Under the pieces are notes generated by a model that made no database searches, had not been told where the DNA came from, and worked only from the letters and a program-made list of their open reading frames with translations. This document shows, one piece after another, positions 55,267 to 63,606 of a stretch of DNA of 64,000 nucleotides (its first letter is position 1; each line of letters begins with the position of its first letter). A program made the position numbers and the translations under genes. The stretch is taken from the NCBI GenBank assembly GCA_020846195.1, contig JADLEJ010000004.1, positions 62,001-126,000 on the forward strand, given 5' to 3'. Source of the stretch: Nitrospira sp. (GTDB taxonomy: Bacteria; Nitrospirota; Nitrospiria; Nitrospirales; Nitrospiraceae).

Positions 55267-55650
55267 ATGGACCACACTGAACGCACCATCCTCGTCGCCG
55301 TCACCGATATCTTTTTTTACACCAAAGTCCGCGATGCCTTGCGCACCGGCGGCTACCGCATCGAGAAGGCCCGGGCACAACAAGAGATCGCAGAGAAATC
55401 CGCAGCCGCGTCCCCGGCCGCGGTGATTCTGGACATGAACGATCTGACCCTCGATGCTTTTCAGGCCATCGAAACCCTGAAAGCCGATCCCCGATTGAAG
55501 GCCATTCCCATTCTTGCCTATGCCAATCATGAAGAAGTCGAGACCTGGAATAGAGCCAAGGCTTTGGGCGTCACGAAGATCGTGTCTCGCAACGAATTCT
55601 CGGCTCGCACCAAAGATCTGGTCGATGAAGTACAGAAGGGCACCCGATGA
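55267..55650 (+). CDS. Receiver-like (CheY fold) protein, degenerate
   Basis: A 127-residue single domain with the CheY fold: ILVAVTDIFFYTKVRDALRTGGY, AVILDMNDLTLDAFQAIETL with the likely phospho-acceptor Asp near residue 59, and IPILAYANH, GVTKIVSRNEF. Only one acidic residue stands at the metal site and the usual lysine is replaced (SRNEF), so normal phosphorylation is doubtful. Its start follows the TPR stop by six bases and its stop overlaps ygfZ by four. Confidence 0.82.
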   Translation: MDHTERTILVAVTDIFFYTKVRDALRTGGYRIEKARAQQEIAEKSAAASPAAVILDMNDLTLDAFQAIETLKADPRLKAIPILAYANHEEVETWNRAKALGVTKIVSRNEFSARTKDLVDEVQKGTR

Positions 55651-56738
55651 AACAATCCCGTCTGCATGCGCAACAGGTTCAACTCGGAGCGACGTTTGAG
55701 GAAGTCGCCGGTTGGGAAATGCCGGCCCACTATGGAAACTGGCGCACTGAGTATGATGCCGTCCGCCAAGCCGTCGGCCTATCGGATCTTTCCCATCGCG
55801 GCAAGATCAGAGTCACCGGCGACGACCGGGTCAAGTGGCTGCAAAGCGTGATCAGCAACGACCTTCTCCCGCTTCAGCCTGGCCAGGGCCGCTACTCCAG
55901 CTTCCTGACGCACAAAGGGAAGATGCTGACCTACTTCCGCTGCTACGTATTGACCGACGCTGTCATGCTCGAAGATGTCGGGGAAATCGGCGATCACACC
56001 TTCACCGCCCTGCGCAAGTTTCTGCTCTACGGCACCAAAGCCAAGATGGAGAACGGCGCGGAGAGCTGGGGGTTGCTCCTGGTCAGCGGCCCCAAGGCGG
56101 CGCAGACCGTAAAATCCGCCTTCGGCGTCGATTGCAGCGACGTGCAGCCGGTGAATTTCGTCACGGCCCAGATCGGCGGGCAGCAGGCCCTCGTGATTCG
56201 AACAGAGGAAACCGGCGAAGTCGATCTCGAGATCCTGCTTCCTGCCGACGCAATCGCCACGGCTTGGACCAGCCTCATGCAAGCCGGCGCGGCAAGCGGC
56301 ATCAAAGCCATCGGCAGCCAAGCCCGCGAAGCGTTGCGCATGGAAGCCGGCATTCCCAAAGCGGGACCGGAACTGAATGAAGAAATCGTCCCGCCTGAAG
56401 CCAATCTGGAAGGCAAAGCCTTCAGCTTGAACAAAGGCTGCTATCCAGGCCAGGAAGTCGTGGCGCGGATGGACACCTACGGCAATGTCCGGCGCAAGCT
56501 GGTTGGGTTAGTCCTGAAAGACTCAGCGATTCCGCCGCGCGGCGCCAAGCTGTTCAGCGGCGACCGCGAAGTAGGCTGGGTGAGCAGCGCGACGTTCTCA
56601 CCGCAGCAACACGCCGTCATCACCTTCGGCTTCCCGCTGCGCGATTTCAGCAAGGCCGGAACGGCCTTATCGATTGAGGCGGACGGCGCGCGGCACGACG
56701 CGACGGTAGCGGATTTGCCCTTCTACCGCCGCGCTTAG
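55647..56738 (+). CDS. ygfZ: YgfZ/GcvT-domain folate-binding protein (iron-sulfur repair)
   Basis: A 363-residue member of the YgfZ/IBA57 family. The KGCYPGQE motif (263-270, with Cys265) is diagnostic and separates it from glycine-cleavage T protein, which lacks it. YgfZ-type proteins use folate to support assembly or repair of [4Fe-4S] enzymes. Radical SAM and Fe-S enzymes in this window (ThiC, BioB, QueG, NadA) are possible clients. Start overlaps the receiver gene (ATGA). Converges on the next gene, eight bases apart. Confidence 0.88.
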   Translation: MKQSRLHAQQVQLGATFEEVAGWEMPAHYGNWRTEYDAVRQAVGLSDLSHRGKIRVTGDDRVKWLQSVISNDLLPLQPGQGRYSSFLTHKGKMLTYFRCYVLTDAVMLEDVGEIGDHTFTALRKFLLYGTKAKMENGAESWGLLLVSGPKAAQTVKSAFGVDCSDVQPVNFVTAQIGGQQALVIRTEETGEVDLEILLPADAIATAWTSLMQAGAASGIKAIGSQAREALRMEAGIPKAGPELNEEIVPPEANLEGKAFSLNKGCYPGQEVVARMDTYGNVRRKLVGLVLKDSAIPPRGAKLFSGDREVGWVSSATFSPQQHAVITFGFPLRDFSKAGTALSIEADGARHDATVADLPFYRRA

Positions 56739-56746
56739 CAGAGTTA

Positions 56747-57229
56747 CTACTTTTCAGGATTCCTCGCCGCCGAGACGGCCTTGGCGAACGCCAGCAGACT
56801 GACCCGTTCTGCGTCGTCCAGCGCCAGCAAGAGATGCGCTTCTTCGCCGTGCATCAGACGCAGGCTGAGGAAGGGCTCTTCCTGCCGCTTTTCCTTGTTG
56901 TCCCACATCGCATCGATCACCTGCACTTTGTCCAACTGCCCGACCGACACCACGTCGTACCGGAAGTAGGAATCGCCAATGACAATATCGAAAACAACAT
57001 TGCCGGCGGTGAGCAGCACCAGATTGAACCGGCCCTGATCCTCGTATCCTTCGGGCAAAAACTTATTGATGTGGAACAAGGCCACCTTGCGATCGCCCAG
57101 GGCTGCGCGGAACTTTTCCTTCAGCGCCTGATAATCGATCTGCAGCGCCTTTTCATCCGGGTTCGTCGCCGCCGCTGCTGCATCTTCCGCTCTCTGATAC
57201 ACTTCATCTGCTGACATCAACCCTGCCAT
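56747..57229 (-). CDS. Conserved-looking protein of unknown function
   Basis: A 160-residue cytoplasmic protein with an N-terminal helical segment (DEVYQRAEDAAAAA), a mixed alpha/beta core (KVALFHINKFLPEGYEDQGRFNLVLLTAGNVVFDIVIGDSYFRYDVVSVGQLDKV) and a final helix. I do not recognise the domain. Starts at 57229 or 57217 are both possible. It is a single gene opposite ygfZ, with the small membrane protein gene 65 bases upstream on the same strand. Confidence 0.7.
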   Translation of the reverse strand: MAGLMSADEVYQRAEDAAAAATNPDEKALQIDYQALKEKFRAALGDRKVALFHINKFLPEGYEDQGRFNLVLLTAGNVVFDIVIGDSYFRYDVVSVGQLDKVQVIDAMWDNKEKRQEEPFLSLRLMHGEEAHLLLALDDAERVSLLAFAKAVSAARNPEK

Positions 57230-57294
57230 GACGTGATCTCCCCCCTGTGCCGTACGCAGAACGCGTACGATTGTGTCGTGCTATCCGACGTGAT

Positions 57295-57552
57295 TTATAA
57301 GACTGCTGTTGCTGTTTTCCGTGCCCTGACCGCCCGCACTACTCCGATAAGCCCGAGCCCGGCCCAGGCAAACTCCAACAAAATAAATCCCACTCGCTGA
57401 TCCTCGATCGCCACGACACCCAGCAAGAGCGACCCGATGATATTCAAGGCCAGGTACCCGGCGTCCAATTCACGCCAGATCCCGCTTTGGATCAGCGCAT
57501 AGGCGGTCAACACCATGAGCGCGCCGACAACCGACAAGACCTGGAACAGCAT
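57295..57552 (-). CDS. Small membrane protein, CBU_0592-like
   Basis: An 85-residue protein with three hydrophobic segments (about 2-20, 33-48 and 55-73) and a basic C-terminus. The pattern MLFQVLSVVGALMVLTAYAL and the SGIWRELDAGYLALNIIGSLLLG loop resemble the CBU_0592 family of small inner-membrane proteins. Their role is not known. GAGG lies upstream of the ATG. Confidence 0.75.
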   Translation of the reverse strand: MLFQVLSVVGALMVLTAYALIQSGIWRELDAGYLALNIIGSLLLGVVAIEDQRVGFILLEFAWAGLGLIGVVRAVRARKTATAVL

Positions 57553-57647
57553 AGAGGGAACACCTCTGACAACCGGCCTGAAACGAGCTGGTACGGTAAC
57601 CGGCCGCTGGGCACGATTGCAAGGGGGTTCGGCAGCCGATCCGCCGA

Positions 57648-59126
57648 TTACCGGGCCATCAGCCGATGCGAAAACCGCGTCTTCCCGGCATCATCGACGA
57701 CCGCAAGGTCAAAAGATGCCTTGGTGACGCGAACCAGACCGAAATTGTAGTACCCGTCTTCGTTAATGATCCGGGTGGGATGCAGCGCCTCACTCGCCGC
57801 CGTCAACCGGCCTGGGCGAGCCGAAAGCGGTCCCGCGATGAACTCGTGAAAATCGATGACACCGTCTTGATCGGGATCATAGGCGTTGGCCTGCACCCAA
57901 TGCACGTCGCCGCCGAGAAACACGACGTTCTTGAGCTTCTGCCCGAGAATCGCATCGACGATCACCTGCCGCTCGCGTTCGAACCCCGTGCCATCCGGCC
58001 CGCCAGCCCAGCCGTCATAGCCCGGCACCGTGGCGCCGCCGCCTTTGGGAATCGACAGCGGCACCGACGTCGCGATGACTTTCCAGGTGGCCGTGGAATG
58101 CGCCAATCCCTCAAGCAACCAGCTCAATTGCGCCGCCCCCAGCATGGTCTTGGCCGTGCCATCCTGATCCGCATTCCGGCTGCGATACTGGCGCGTGTCT
58201 AGAATGAAGAGTTCCAGATCGGCCCCATACCGCACAGCGCGATACATCCGGTTCGGATCGCCGGACGGCGAGGCAATCGGCCAATACTCGCGCAACGCCT
58301 GCCGCCCTGCAGGCATCTGGTCGTCGAACGGCCCAGCAAAGTTATTGCGCACCTCATGATCGTCCCAGATTACATAGACCGGCACCGTTTCCAAAAACCG
58401 CCGCAGCGACTTGGCGCCGCGCTGATAGCGATGGCGCGCCCGATACTCCGTGAGCGTGGAGGCTTTGAAATCCGCGCCCGGCTCGTTGGGCGGCGAGGCA
58501 CAGGTGTCGTCGCTGTAAATCGTGTCGCCCAGGAACAGAAAAAAGTCGAGGTCCTGATTCCGCATGACATCGAAGATGGGGTAGCCGCTGGCGCCCTGCC
58601 TGCAACGCTGCTGGCCGCCTAAATCGCCGCTCCAGGCAAAGGTCACCGGCGCTGAATGCTGCGCCGACAACAACGTCGTGAATTCGCCCTGCGCGGCCAG
58701 CGTCGCATCGGTCGGCGCAGCGCCATCGCCAAGCGGCTCCACCAGCACATGATAGCGATAGAGAGTGCCAGGAACCGCCCCGTCCAAGGGAACCGTCACT
58801 GTAAAGTCTGTCTCGGGACCGGTCAGCATACGCGCCGTCCTTGCAACAGGAGCCACCGCCGACGCCATCTTCGAAGCCGCCTCCCACACCGGCGGCGGCG
58901 CCCATTCCACCTGCACGAAAGCCGGCCCTTCCGTACGCACCCAGAGCAACGCACCCTTCGCAGTCACATCCCCCACCGCAAGCCCCTGCGGAAGCACGTC
59001 AGGTTTCACCACACCCACTACGCGAAACGGACTGCTCGGAGGAAGCCCCTCGCGCGAAGCAGAGGTGCAGCTAACCGGGAGCAGTGACAGCAGAATAGCG
59101 GGAACAAGAAGAACGAGATGTCGCAT
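57648..59126 (-). CDS. phoD: PhoD-type alkaline phosphatase/phosphodiesterase, lipoprotein
   Basis: A 492-residue phosphoesterase. A signal with lipobox PVSC (about 17-20) predicts membrane anchoring. An N-terminal fibronectin-like PhoD_N domain (about 40-150) precedes the metallophosphatase: AWSGDLGGQQ, FFLFLGDTIYSDD, VIWDDHEVRNNF and FLGGDVHW with metal-binding Asp, Asn and His. PhoD proteins use Ca and Fe, release phosphate from phosphodiesters and are induced by phosphate starvation, but no pho box is obvious here. Unlike Bacillus PhoD, it carries a lipoprotein rather than a Tat signal. Confidence 0.9.
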   Translation of the reverse strand: MRHLVLLVPAILLSLLPVSCTSASREGLPPSSPFRVVGVVKPDVLPQGLAVGDVTAKGALLWVRTEGPAFVQVEWAPPPVWEAASKMASAVAPVARTARMLTGPETDFTVTVPLDGAVPGTLYRYHVLVEPLGDGAAPTDATLAAQGEFTTLLSAQHSAPVTFAWSGDLGGQQRCRQGASGYPIFDVMRNQDLDFFLFLGDTIYSDDTCASPPNEPGADFKASTLTEYRARHRYQRGAKSLRRFLETVPVYVIWDDHEVRNNFAGPFDDQMPAGRQALREYWPIASPSGDPNRMYRAVRYGADLELFILDTRQYRSRNADQDGTAKTMLGAAQLSWLLEGLAHSTATWKVIATSVPLSIPKGGGATVPGYDGWAGGPDGTGFERERQVIVDAILGQKLKNVVFLGGDVHWVQANAYDPDQDGVIDFHEFIAGPLSARPGRLTAASEALHPTRIINEDGYYNFGLVRVTKASFDLAVVDDAGKTRFSHRLMAR

Positions 59127-59269
59127 GAAGTACGTCCTATCCTATGAAACACAGAGGATCAAGCAGGCGTGCCTATCGAAATCTTAGCCCTTTGAACCCT
59201 CGAAACCATCGGGGACCTTGAAAACCGGACAGGCCGCCCGGCATACTGGGACCTCACACGAGGCACACC

Positions 59270-59506
59270 ATGCATGACATCAACTGTTGCGTTCAGAATT
59301 GCCAAGCCACTCCCTACGCGCCAGCCGGCACCAAATCGGTCTGCAAAGACCACTTCATCAACTTCCTGACCTGGCGCCGCCGCCGCGGACCGCAGATGTT
59401 CATGAAATACGCCGCCATGACCATGGGCGAACGCGACACCGTCTCCGCCGAATGGCAAAAGACCATCCAAGTCGACGAAGTCCCCTCCAACGCGCCGAAG
59501 AGTTAA
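59270..59506 (+). CDS. Small cysteine-rich protein of unknown function
   Basis: A 78-residue soluble protein. Four cysteines (CCVQNC near the start, then C in SVCKDHF) with nearby His suggest a small metal site; the rest is helical and basic (TWRRRRGPQMFMKYAAMTMG). No family is recognised. It converges with the NTF2-like gene; a 103-base inverted-repeat element lies between them. Confidence 0.62.
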   Translation: MHDINCCVQNCQATPYAPAGTKSVCKDHFINFLTWRRRRGPQMFMKYAAMTMGERDTVSAEWQKTIQVDEVPSNAPKS

Positions 59507-59539
59507 GACTTCACGATTTCGCGCCCATCAAGCGGGTCA

Positions 59540-59642
59540 TTGTGTCGTTTTCTCAAGCGCGCATTGAGCGAGCACCGCCCATATACTGAGGCTCTCAATA
59601 GATTCTTGCGTGCGCGCTCAGCGAGCACAGGAAACGACACAA
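59540..59642. repeat. MITE-like element with 11-14 bp terminal inverted repeats
   Basis: TTGTGTCGTTT at 59540-59550 is matched perfectly in inverted form at 59632-59642, and the next three bases extend the match to 13 of 14. Inside, GAGCGAGCAC and CAGCGAGCAC form a direct repeat. It occupies the 151-base gap between two convergent genes. It could be a non-autonomous insertion, or a structured bidirectional transcription end. Confidence 0.6.
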
Positions 59643-59657
59643 CGACCCCCGCCCCCG

Positions 59658-60050
59658 CTACCCCATCACCGCACTCCCATGGTGATGAATCAGCAGCCAC
59701 TCGTCGCCGATGCGTTCGAAGAGATTCGTGGCGAGCACCTTGGCCTGCTGCGGTTCATCGGATTGTTGGTTGACGATACTCTCGACGCAGATGACCCAGG
59801 CCATGTCGCCGGCCACCTGGATCATGACCTCAGACAGTTCAAACTTCATGGAGAACGTGTTGTTGAAGATCATCACCCAAGAGTCCCGCACGTCGGGCCA
59901 GTCCGACCGGAGGGTCCAGCCGGGGTGAATGCAGGTGACATATTCCTGGTGCGCCCAGATGCGATCCATCTTGGCGATATCGAGGCTTTCGAACGCCTCG
60001 TAAAACGCTTGGTTGGCTTTGGTCACTTCGTCGATGCGTTGTTCAAGCAT
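59658..60050 (-). CDS. NTF2-like/SnoaL-type protein
   Basis: A 130-residue protein of the nuclear transport factor 2 fold: NQAFYEAFESLDIAKMDRIWAHQEYVTCIHPGW, DVRDSWVMIFNNT and a last strand NLFERIGDEWLLIHHHGS. These proteins bind small hydrophobic molecules or act as isomerases; the substrate is not known. Cytoplasmic, monocistronic, with AGGAGG upstream of the ATG (minus strand). Confidence 0.85.
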   Translation of the reverse strand: MLEQRIDEVTKANQAFYEAFESLDIAKMDRIWAHQEYVTCIHPGWTLRSDWPDVRDSWVMIFNNTFSMKFELSEVMIQVAGDMAWVICVESIVNQQSDEPQQAKVLATNLFERIGDEWLLIHHHGSAVMG

Positions 60051-60105
60051 AATCGCTGGTCCTCCTGAAGGAGGCCATCATACTGCAATCGATGCGAGGA
60101 AGAAA

Positions 60106-60507
60106 TCACACGAGTGGCCGAACGGCGGCCTTTCGAAGGGCGGGGCGGATACCAGCGACTTCCTGAATCAGCAACGGAAACTGCTCTCGCAGATGAGACT
60201 TATCGATTGCCTTGTCGACCGTCGGCATCCGCCGCGCAATGGCAAGCTGAACCTCGTTGAAGGACATAATGACAACTCGAACTAAGGGGTTCCATCGTTT
60301 GATCGGCTCGACTGCTTCCAACCCTCCCATCACGGGCCTATTGGCATCAAGCAACACCAGATCTGGCCGCCGTTCAGAGAGACAGCTGAGGGCCGCTTCA
60401 GCCGACCCAAATATTCCAACCACCTCAACCAGCGGAACTCCGCGCAACCAGTCCTCCAAGGCAGAGAGAAGGACCGGATGATCGTCGATCACCAGCACCC
60501 GGATCAT
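60106..60507 (-). CDS. Stand-alone response-regulator receiver
   Basis: A 133-residue receiver domain with no output domain: RVLVIDDHPVLL (acid pair), DLVLLDANRPVMGGLEA (phospho-acceptor Asp near residue 54) and a lysine in VDKAIDKSHL. It looks functional. ATG 60507 starts the canonical beta strand; upstream in-frame sequence is not conserved in style. It may be a phosphate sink or diguanylate-independent signal partner of the two-component system at 61-63 kb. Confidence 0.86.
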   Translation of the reverse strand: MIRVLVIDDHPVLLSALEDWLRGVPLVEVVGIFGSAEAALSCLSERRPDLVLLDANRPVMGGLEAVEPIKRWNPLVRVVIMSFNEVQLAIARRMPTVDKAIDKSHLREQFPLLIQEVAGIRPALRKAAVRPLV

Positions 60508-60526
60508 GCCGGCCTCTAAGTGTCGG

Positions 60527-60793
60527 CTACTGTCCTGGCGCATTTGGATTGGCCCCCTGAGTCGGCCACGGCACTCCGACGCCAAACTGCCTGGCCAGCT
60601 TATAGATGCCGATCATGGCCTCCGCGCGCACGCGGGCCTGCGCATCCGCCGACAGGTTGGTCAAGACCCAGCCTTGCGGCTCGTGCAGGAAAATCCGAAA
60701 CGATGTAGACCCATCGCCAATTTCGGACTCGCCGGTCACTAAATACTCTTCCCCTTGAGGCCCCTTCACCATGAGTCCAATGACAACCATCAC
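60527..60793 (-). CDS. Small protein of unknown function
   Basis: An 88-residue soluble protein with a beta-rich first half (IGLMVKGPQGEEYLVTGESEIGDGSTSFRIFL) and an alpha-helical second half (QARVRAEAMIGIYKLARQFG), ending in a Pro/Asn-rich tail. Two ATGs in tandem (60793, 60790) could start it. No domain is recognised. The operator-like palindrome at 60871-60885 is about 80 bases upstream and also occurs before the sensor kinase operon, so the gene may be a target of that system. Confidence 0.68.
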   Translation of the reverse strand: MMVVIGLMVKGPQGEEYLVTGESEIGDGSTSFRIFLHEPQGWVLTNLSADAQARVRAEAMIGIYKLARQFGVGVPWPTQGANPNAPGQ

Positions 60794-60870
60794 TCCCTCA
60801 CGTTACACATCAATGGACGGCCTCCCCTCAGGTCAAGAGTCTTATCAGAGACACTCCTCCCTAACTAGTG

Positions 60871-60885
60871 AGGAAATTCCTGATG
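60871..60885 (-). promoter_or_regulatory. Operator-like sequence, site 1
   Basis: Minus-strand CATCAGGAATTTCCT, identical over 15 bases to the sequence at 63579-63593. It contains the near-palindromic core AGGAAnTTCCT. It lies 78-92 bases upstream of the 60527-60793 gene. A binding site for the NarL-type regulator is inferred. Confidence 0.5.
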
Positions 60886-60927
60886 CCTGCGCGTAAACGC
60901 ATGACCTGGCCGGCCAACCGCCCGCGC

Positions 60928-61587
60928 TTATAGGAGGGAGGAGGGATGGACGAGCCCGACCTGGATCGCAAATCGGACGAGCCCGGCGACATCGTGAATC
61001 TCCAGCCGTTCCATCAGTTGGGAACGATGAGTCTCCACCGTTTTCGCGCTGAGGCTCAACCGAAAGGCAATCTCTTTCGTCGAGTGGCCTTCGGCGATGA
61101 GTTGCAAAATCTCCCGCTGACGCGGACTGAGCCGGTCGAGCGGGTTGAGCGGGCGAGTCCCTTCATGCTGATAGGCCTCAATCGCATACCGGACCACCGA
61201 AGGGGTCAGGTATGGCTCGCCCTTGCTGACCGTTCTGATCGCCAGCTCCAATTCCTGAATGTCGGCGCCTTTCAACAAATAGCCTGTCACTCCAGCCTTC
61301 AAGGCCTGGTGCAGATACTCTTCGTTGGCATGCATCGACAAAATGATGACCTTGACCTTCGGCCAGCTCTTCGTAATCCGGCTGGCGGCTTCCAATCCGT
61401 TCAACCCCGGCATTGCAATATCCATCAGCACCAGATCGGGCTGATGCAGCTCCACCGCTTTTACCGCGGCCTGCCCATCGCTGACCTCCGCCACCACCGA
61501 AACGCCGTCCATCTTATCCAGAAGCGCATGAATCCCGGCTCTGACAAGCTGATGATCTTCGGCCAACAGCACGCTGACCTTCATCAT
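60928..61587 (-). CDS. NarL/FixJ-family response regulator
   Basis: A 219-residue regulator: receiver (1-120) with LLAEDHQLVRAG, DLVLMDIAMPGLNGLEA (phospho-acceptor Asp near 56) and lysine at GYLLKGA; linker; LuxR-type HTH (about 150-215) with LSPRQREILQLIAEGHSTKEIA and SAKTVETHRSQLMERL. The start overlaps the kinase stop (ATGA), so it is its cognate regulator. Palindromes at 60871 and 63579 may be its binding sites. Confidence 0.92.
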   Translation of the reverse strand: MMKVSVLLAEDHQLVRAGIHALLDKMDGVSVVAEVSDGQAAVKAVELHQPDLVLMDIAMPGLNGLEAASRITKSWPKVKVIILSMHANEEYLHQALKAGVTGYLLKGADIQELELAIRTVSKGEPYLTPSVVRYAIEAYQHEGTRPLNPLDRLSPRQREILQLIAEGHSTKEIAFRLSLSAKTVETHRSQLMERLEIHDVAGLVRFAIQVGLVHPSSLL

Positions 61588-63455
61588 AACGAGACCGCCT
61601 CCTGCTGCGGCTCAGTAAGCGGGACGGAGAATATCAAGGCCGTTTGCTGCCCCGCCGTCGACTGGATTGTCATGTTGCCTCCGACAAGGCTGACTCGCTC
61701 CTCCATCCCCAGCATCCCTAGACTCAACCCCTGCTGGGATCGGACGCGCATGGCCGTCACGTCGAACCCGCACCCGTCATCCTGCACCACCACACGCACT
61801 TCTTCGGAAGCCACTACAAGGGAGAGCGCCACCGATGTCGCCTTGGCATGACGCGCAATATTGGTCATCGCTTCTTGCACGACGCGGAAACATGCAATGT
61901 TCCGAGAACTCGTCAACGTCAGCGGCGTGTCGTCCAAATGCAGCTGCAACTTCCAGCCGGCCCGCTCCGCCTGCCTGGTCGCATACCAGCGCAGCGCCGG
62001 CACCAGCCCCAAATCGTCCAACAGCGAGGGCCGCAAATCCAGCGCCAGGTTTCGCACTCGCGCCAAAAGCTGATCGCTGATCTCGATGCTTTCGTTCAAC
62101 TCCATCGAGGATTCGGTCCCTTGCCCATCGCGCTGCACCTGCTGCAAATTCAATTTGAGCGCCGTCAGGAGCTGGCCGATTTCATCGTGGAGATCCTGCG
62201 CCACGGCGCGCCGCTCCGCTTCCTGTACCTCGAAGAGGCGCTGAGCCAGCGTCCGGGCACGCACGGTCGCACTGCCGAGTTCGGCCGTTCGCTCGGCGAC
62301 GCGCGCCTCCAAGGTCGCATGCGCCTCCCGAAGTAGATCCTCCGTCTTTCTCCACTCCGTCACATCGTCCACAATGAAGGAGCACCGCACGGCTCCATTC
62401 GCTTTGTTCCCGATCAGCGAGACCGTCGCCAGCAGCGAGCGCCGGTCGGCTTTGCCCTCGCATACGTTGCGATGTTCATACTCAAACCGCACCGGCGACT
62501 GCTCCTTGATGCAGAGACGATAGTGATTCAGCCACATGCGGATGACTTCCCGAGACAGCCCCAGCTCGGAGGCGGTTCGCCCGCGCATCGCCTCCTGCGT
62601 CGTGCCCATAAAACTGGCCATCGCCCGGTTGACCGACAGGTTCCGGATGTCGTCATCAAGGATTTCCACCACACCCATCATGAGCGAGGCGCTTTCAAAG
62701 AACGCCTGCAGCGTGACTTCACTGTGTTTGTACGACGCCTCCGTTTTCAGCTTCGCGGTGATGTCGTGCGCGATGGTGGACATGCCCACGACCGCCCCGA
62801 ATTGGTTTCGAATCGGCGACCGGCTTAGCGACAACGCAATTGCCGATCCATTGCGGTGCAGCCACACCGTGTCATACGGAGGCACGGCTTCCCCGGAGAC
62901 GAGCTGCCGGCTTGCCACCGCTTCTTCGCGCGCCTGCTCCGAGGCCATGATCGCGTTCAGGGGATGGCCGATCCGTTCAGCGGCGTCATAGCCAAACAGG
63001 CGTTCCGCCGCCCCATTCCAGCTCGTGATCGTTCCATCGACATCCTGACTGATGATCGCATCCACCGATGAATTGACCAGCGCCGCCAATCGCCTGGCGT
63101 TTCGATCCAGGACAGCCGCGCGGCTCCGGTTCACCAGCACCGCCACAACCCAGAAGACTGTGACGCTGAGTGTACGGTTCAGAAAAGCCACATCCGCGGG
63201 AATACCGGCTGGAGAAAGAGCCCATCCAGCATAGGTGAAGAGCGTCGCCAGGCCTGCGACAAGGTAGGCTGCCCACATCTGCTCTAGCCACAGGGTAAGC
63301 ACAATCGGCACCGCATGGAACAGAAACTCCTGATCCCCCAGCGGCGTGAAACAATCGAACAGAAACGTCCCCGCCAGGATCAGACCGATGGCGATATGAA
63401 TTCGGCGTGTCGTCATCGGCAGTAGAGCGGGCAATGATGATGATGACGCCGCCAA
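61584..63455 (-). CDS. NarX-type histidine kinase with PAS domains
   Basis: A 623-residue sensor. About four membrane helices (20-115); PAS 1 (about 122-245, NSSVDAIISQDVDGTITSWNGAAERLFG); PAS 2 with PAC-like end (250-375); HisKA_3 dimerisation domain with RRAVAQDLHDEIGQLLTALK (phospho-His near 417); HATPase_c (about 505-615, VQEAMTNIARHAKA and VVVQDDGCGFD). Both the TTG at 63455 (AAGG upstream) and an ATG at 63416 are possible starts. The PAS domains have no haem ligands that I recognise; the signal is unknown. Coupled with the regulator by a four-base overlap. Confidence 0.93.
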   Translation of the reverse strand: MAASSSSLPALLPMTTRRIHIAIGLILAGTFLFDCFTPLGDQEFLFHAVPIVLTLWLEQMWAAYLVAGLATLFTYAGWALSPAGIPADVAFLNRTLSVTVFWVVAVLVNRSRAAVLDRNARRLAALVNSSVDAIISQDVDGTITSWNGAAERLFGYDAAERIGHPLNAIMASEQAREEAVASRQLVSGEAVPPYDTVWLHRNGSAIALSLSRSPIRNQFGAVVGMSTIAHDITAKLKTEASYKHSEVTLQAFFESASLMMGVVEILDDDIRNLSVNRAMASFMGTTQEAMRGRTASELGLSREVIRMWLNHYRLCIKEQSPVRFEYEHRNVCEGKADRRSLLATVSLIGNKANGAVRCSFIVDDVTEWRKTEDLLREAHATLEARVAERTAELGSATVRARTLAQRLFEVQEAERRAVAQDLHDEIGQLLTALKLNLQQVQRDGQGTESSMELNESIEISDQLLARVRNLALDLRPSLLDDLGLVPALRWYATRQAERAGWKLQLHLDDTPLTLTSSRNIACFRVVQEAMTNIARHAKATSVALSLVVASEEVRVVVQDDGCGFDVTAMRVRSQQGLSLGMLGMEERVSLVGGNMTIQSTAGQQTALIFSVPLTEPQQEAVSL

Positions 63456-63577
63456 TCGACCTTAAAATGGCAGAAACAATGAGATACTGGCCCTGTGCGG
63501 CACAAGTAAGCGCGCATGAATGAGAGGCATCCTACAGGAAAGGACCTAACAGAAGCAGCCCTAGGGCTAACATCCAA

Positions 63578-63598
63578 CCATCAGGAATTTCCTGATGG
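63578..63598. promoter_or_regulatory. Operator-like palindrome, site 2
   Basis: CCATCAGGAA-T-TTCCTGATGG: a perfect 21-base palindrome with a central unpaired T. It lies about 125 bases upstream of the histidine kinase start, 10 bases after the EamA stop. It shares CATCAGGAATTTCCT with site 1 (60871), suggesting autoregulation by the NarL-type regulator. Confidence 0.55.
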
Positions 63599-63606
63599 TG
63601 AATACC

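Noticed and set aside
57607..57625. Possible sigma-54 promoter (GGGCACGATTGCA)
   Set aside because: The spacing between the -24 GG and -12 GC elements is too short for sigma-54.
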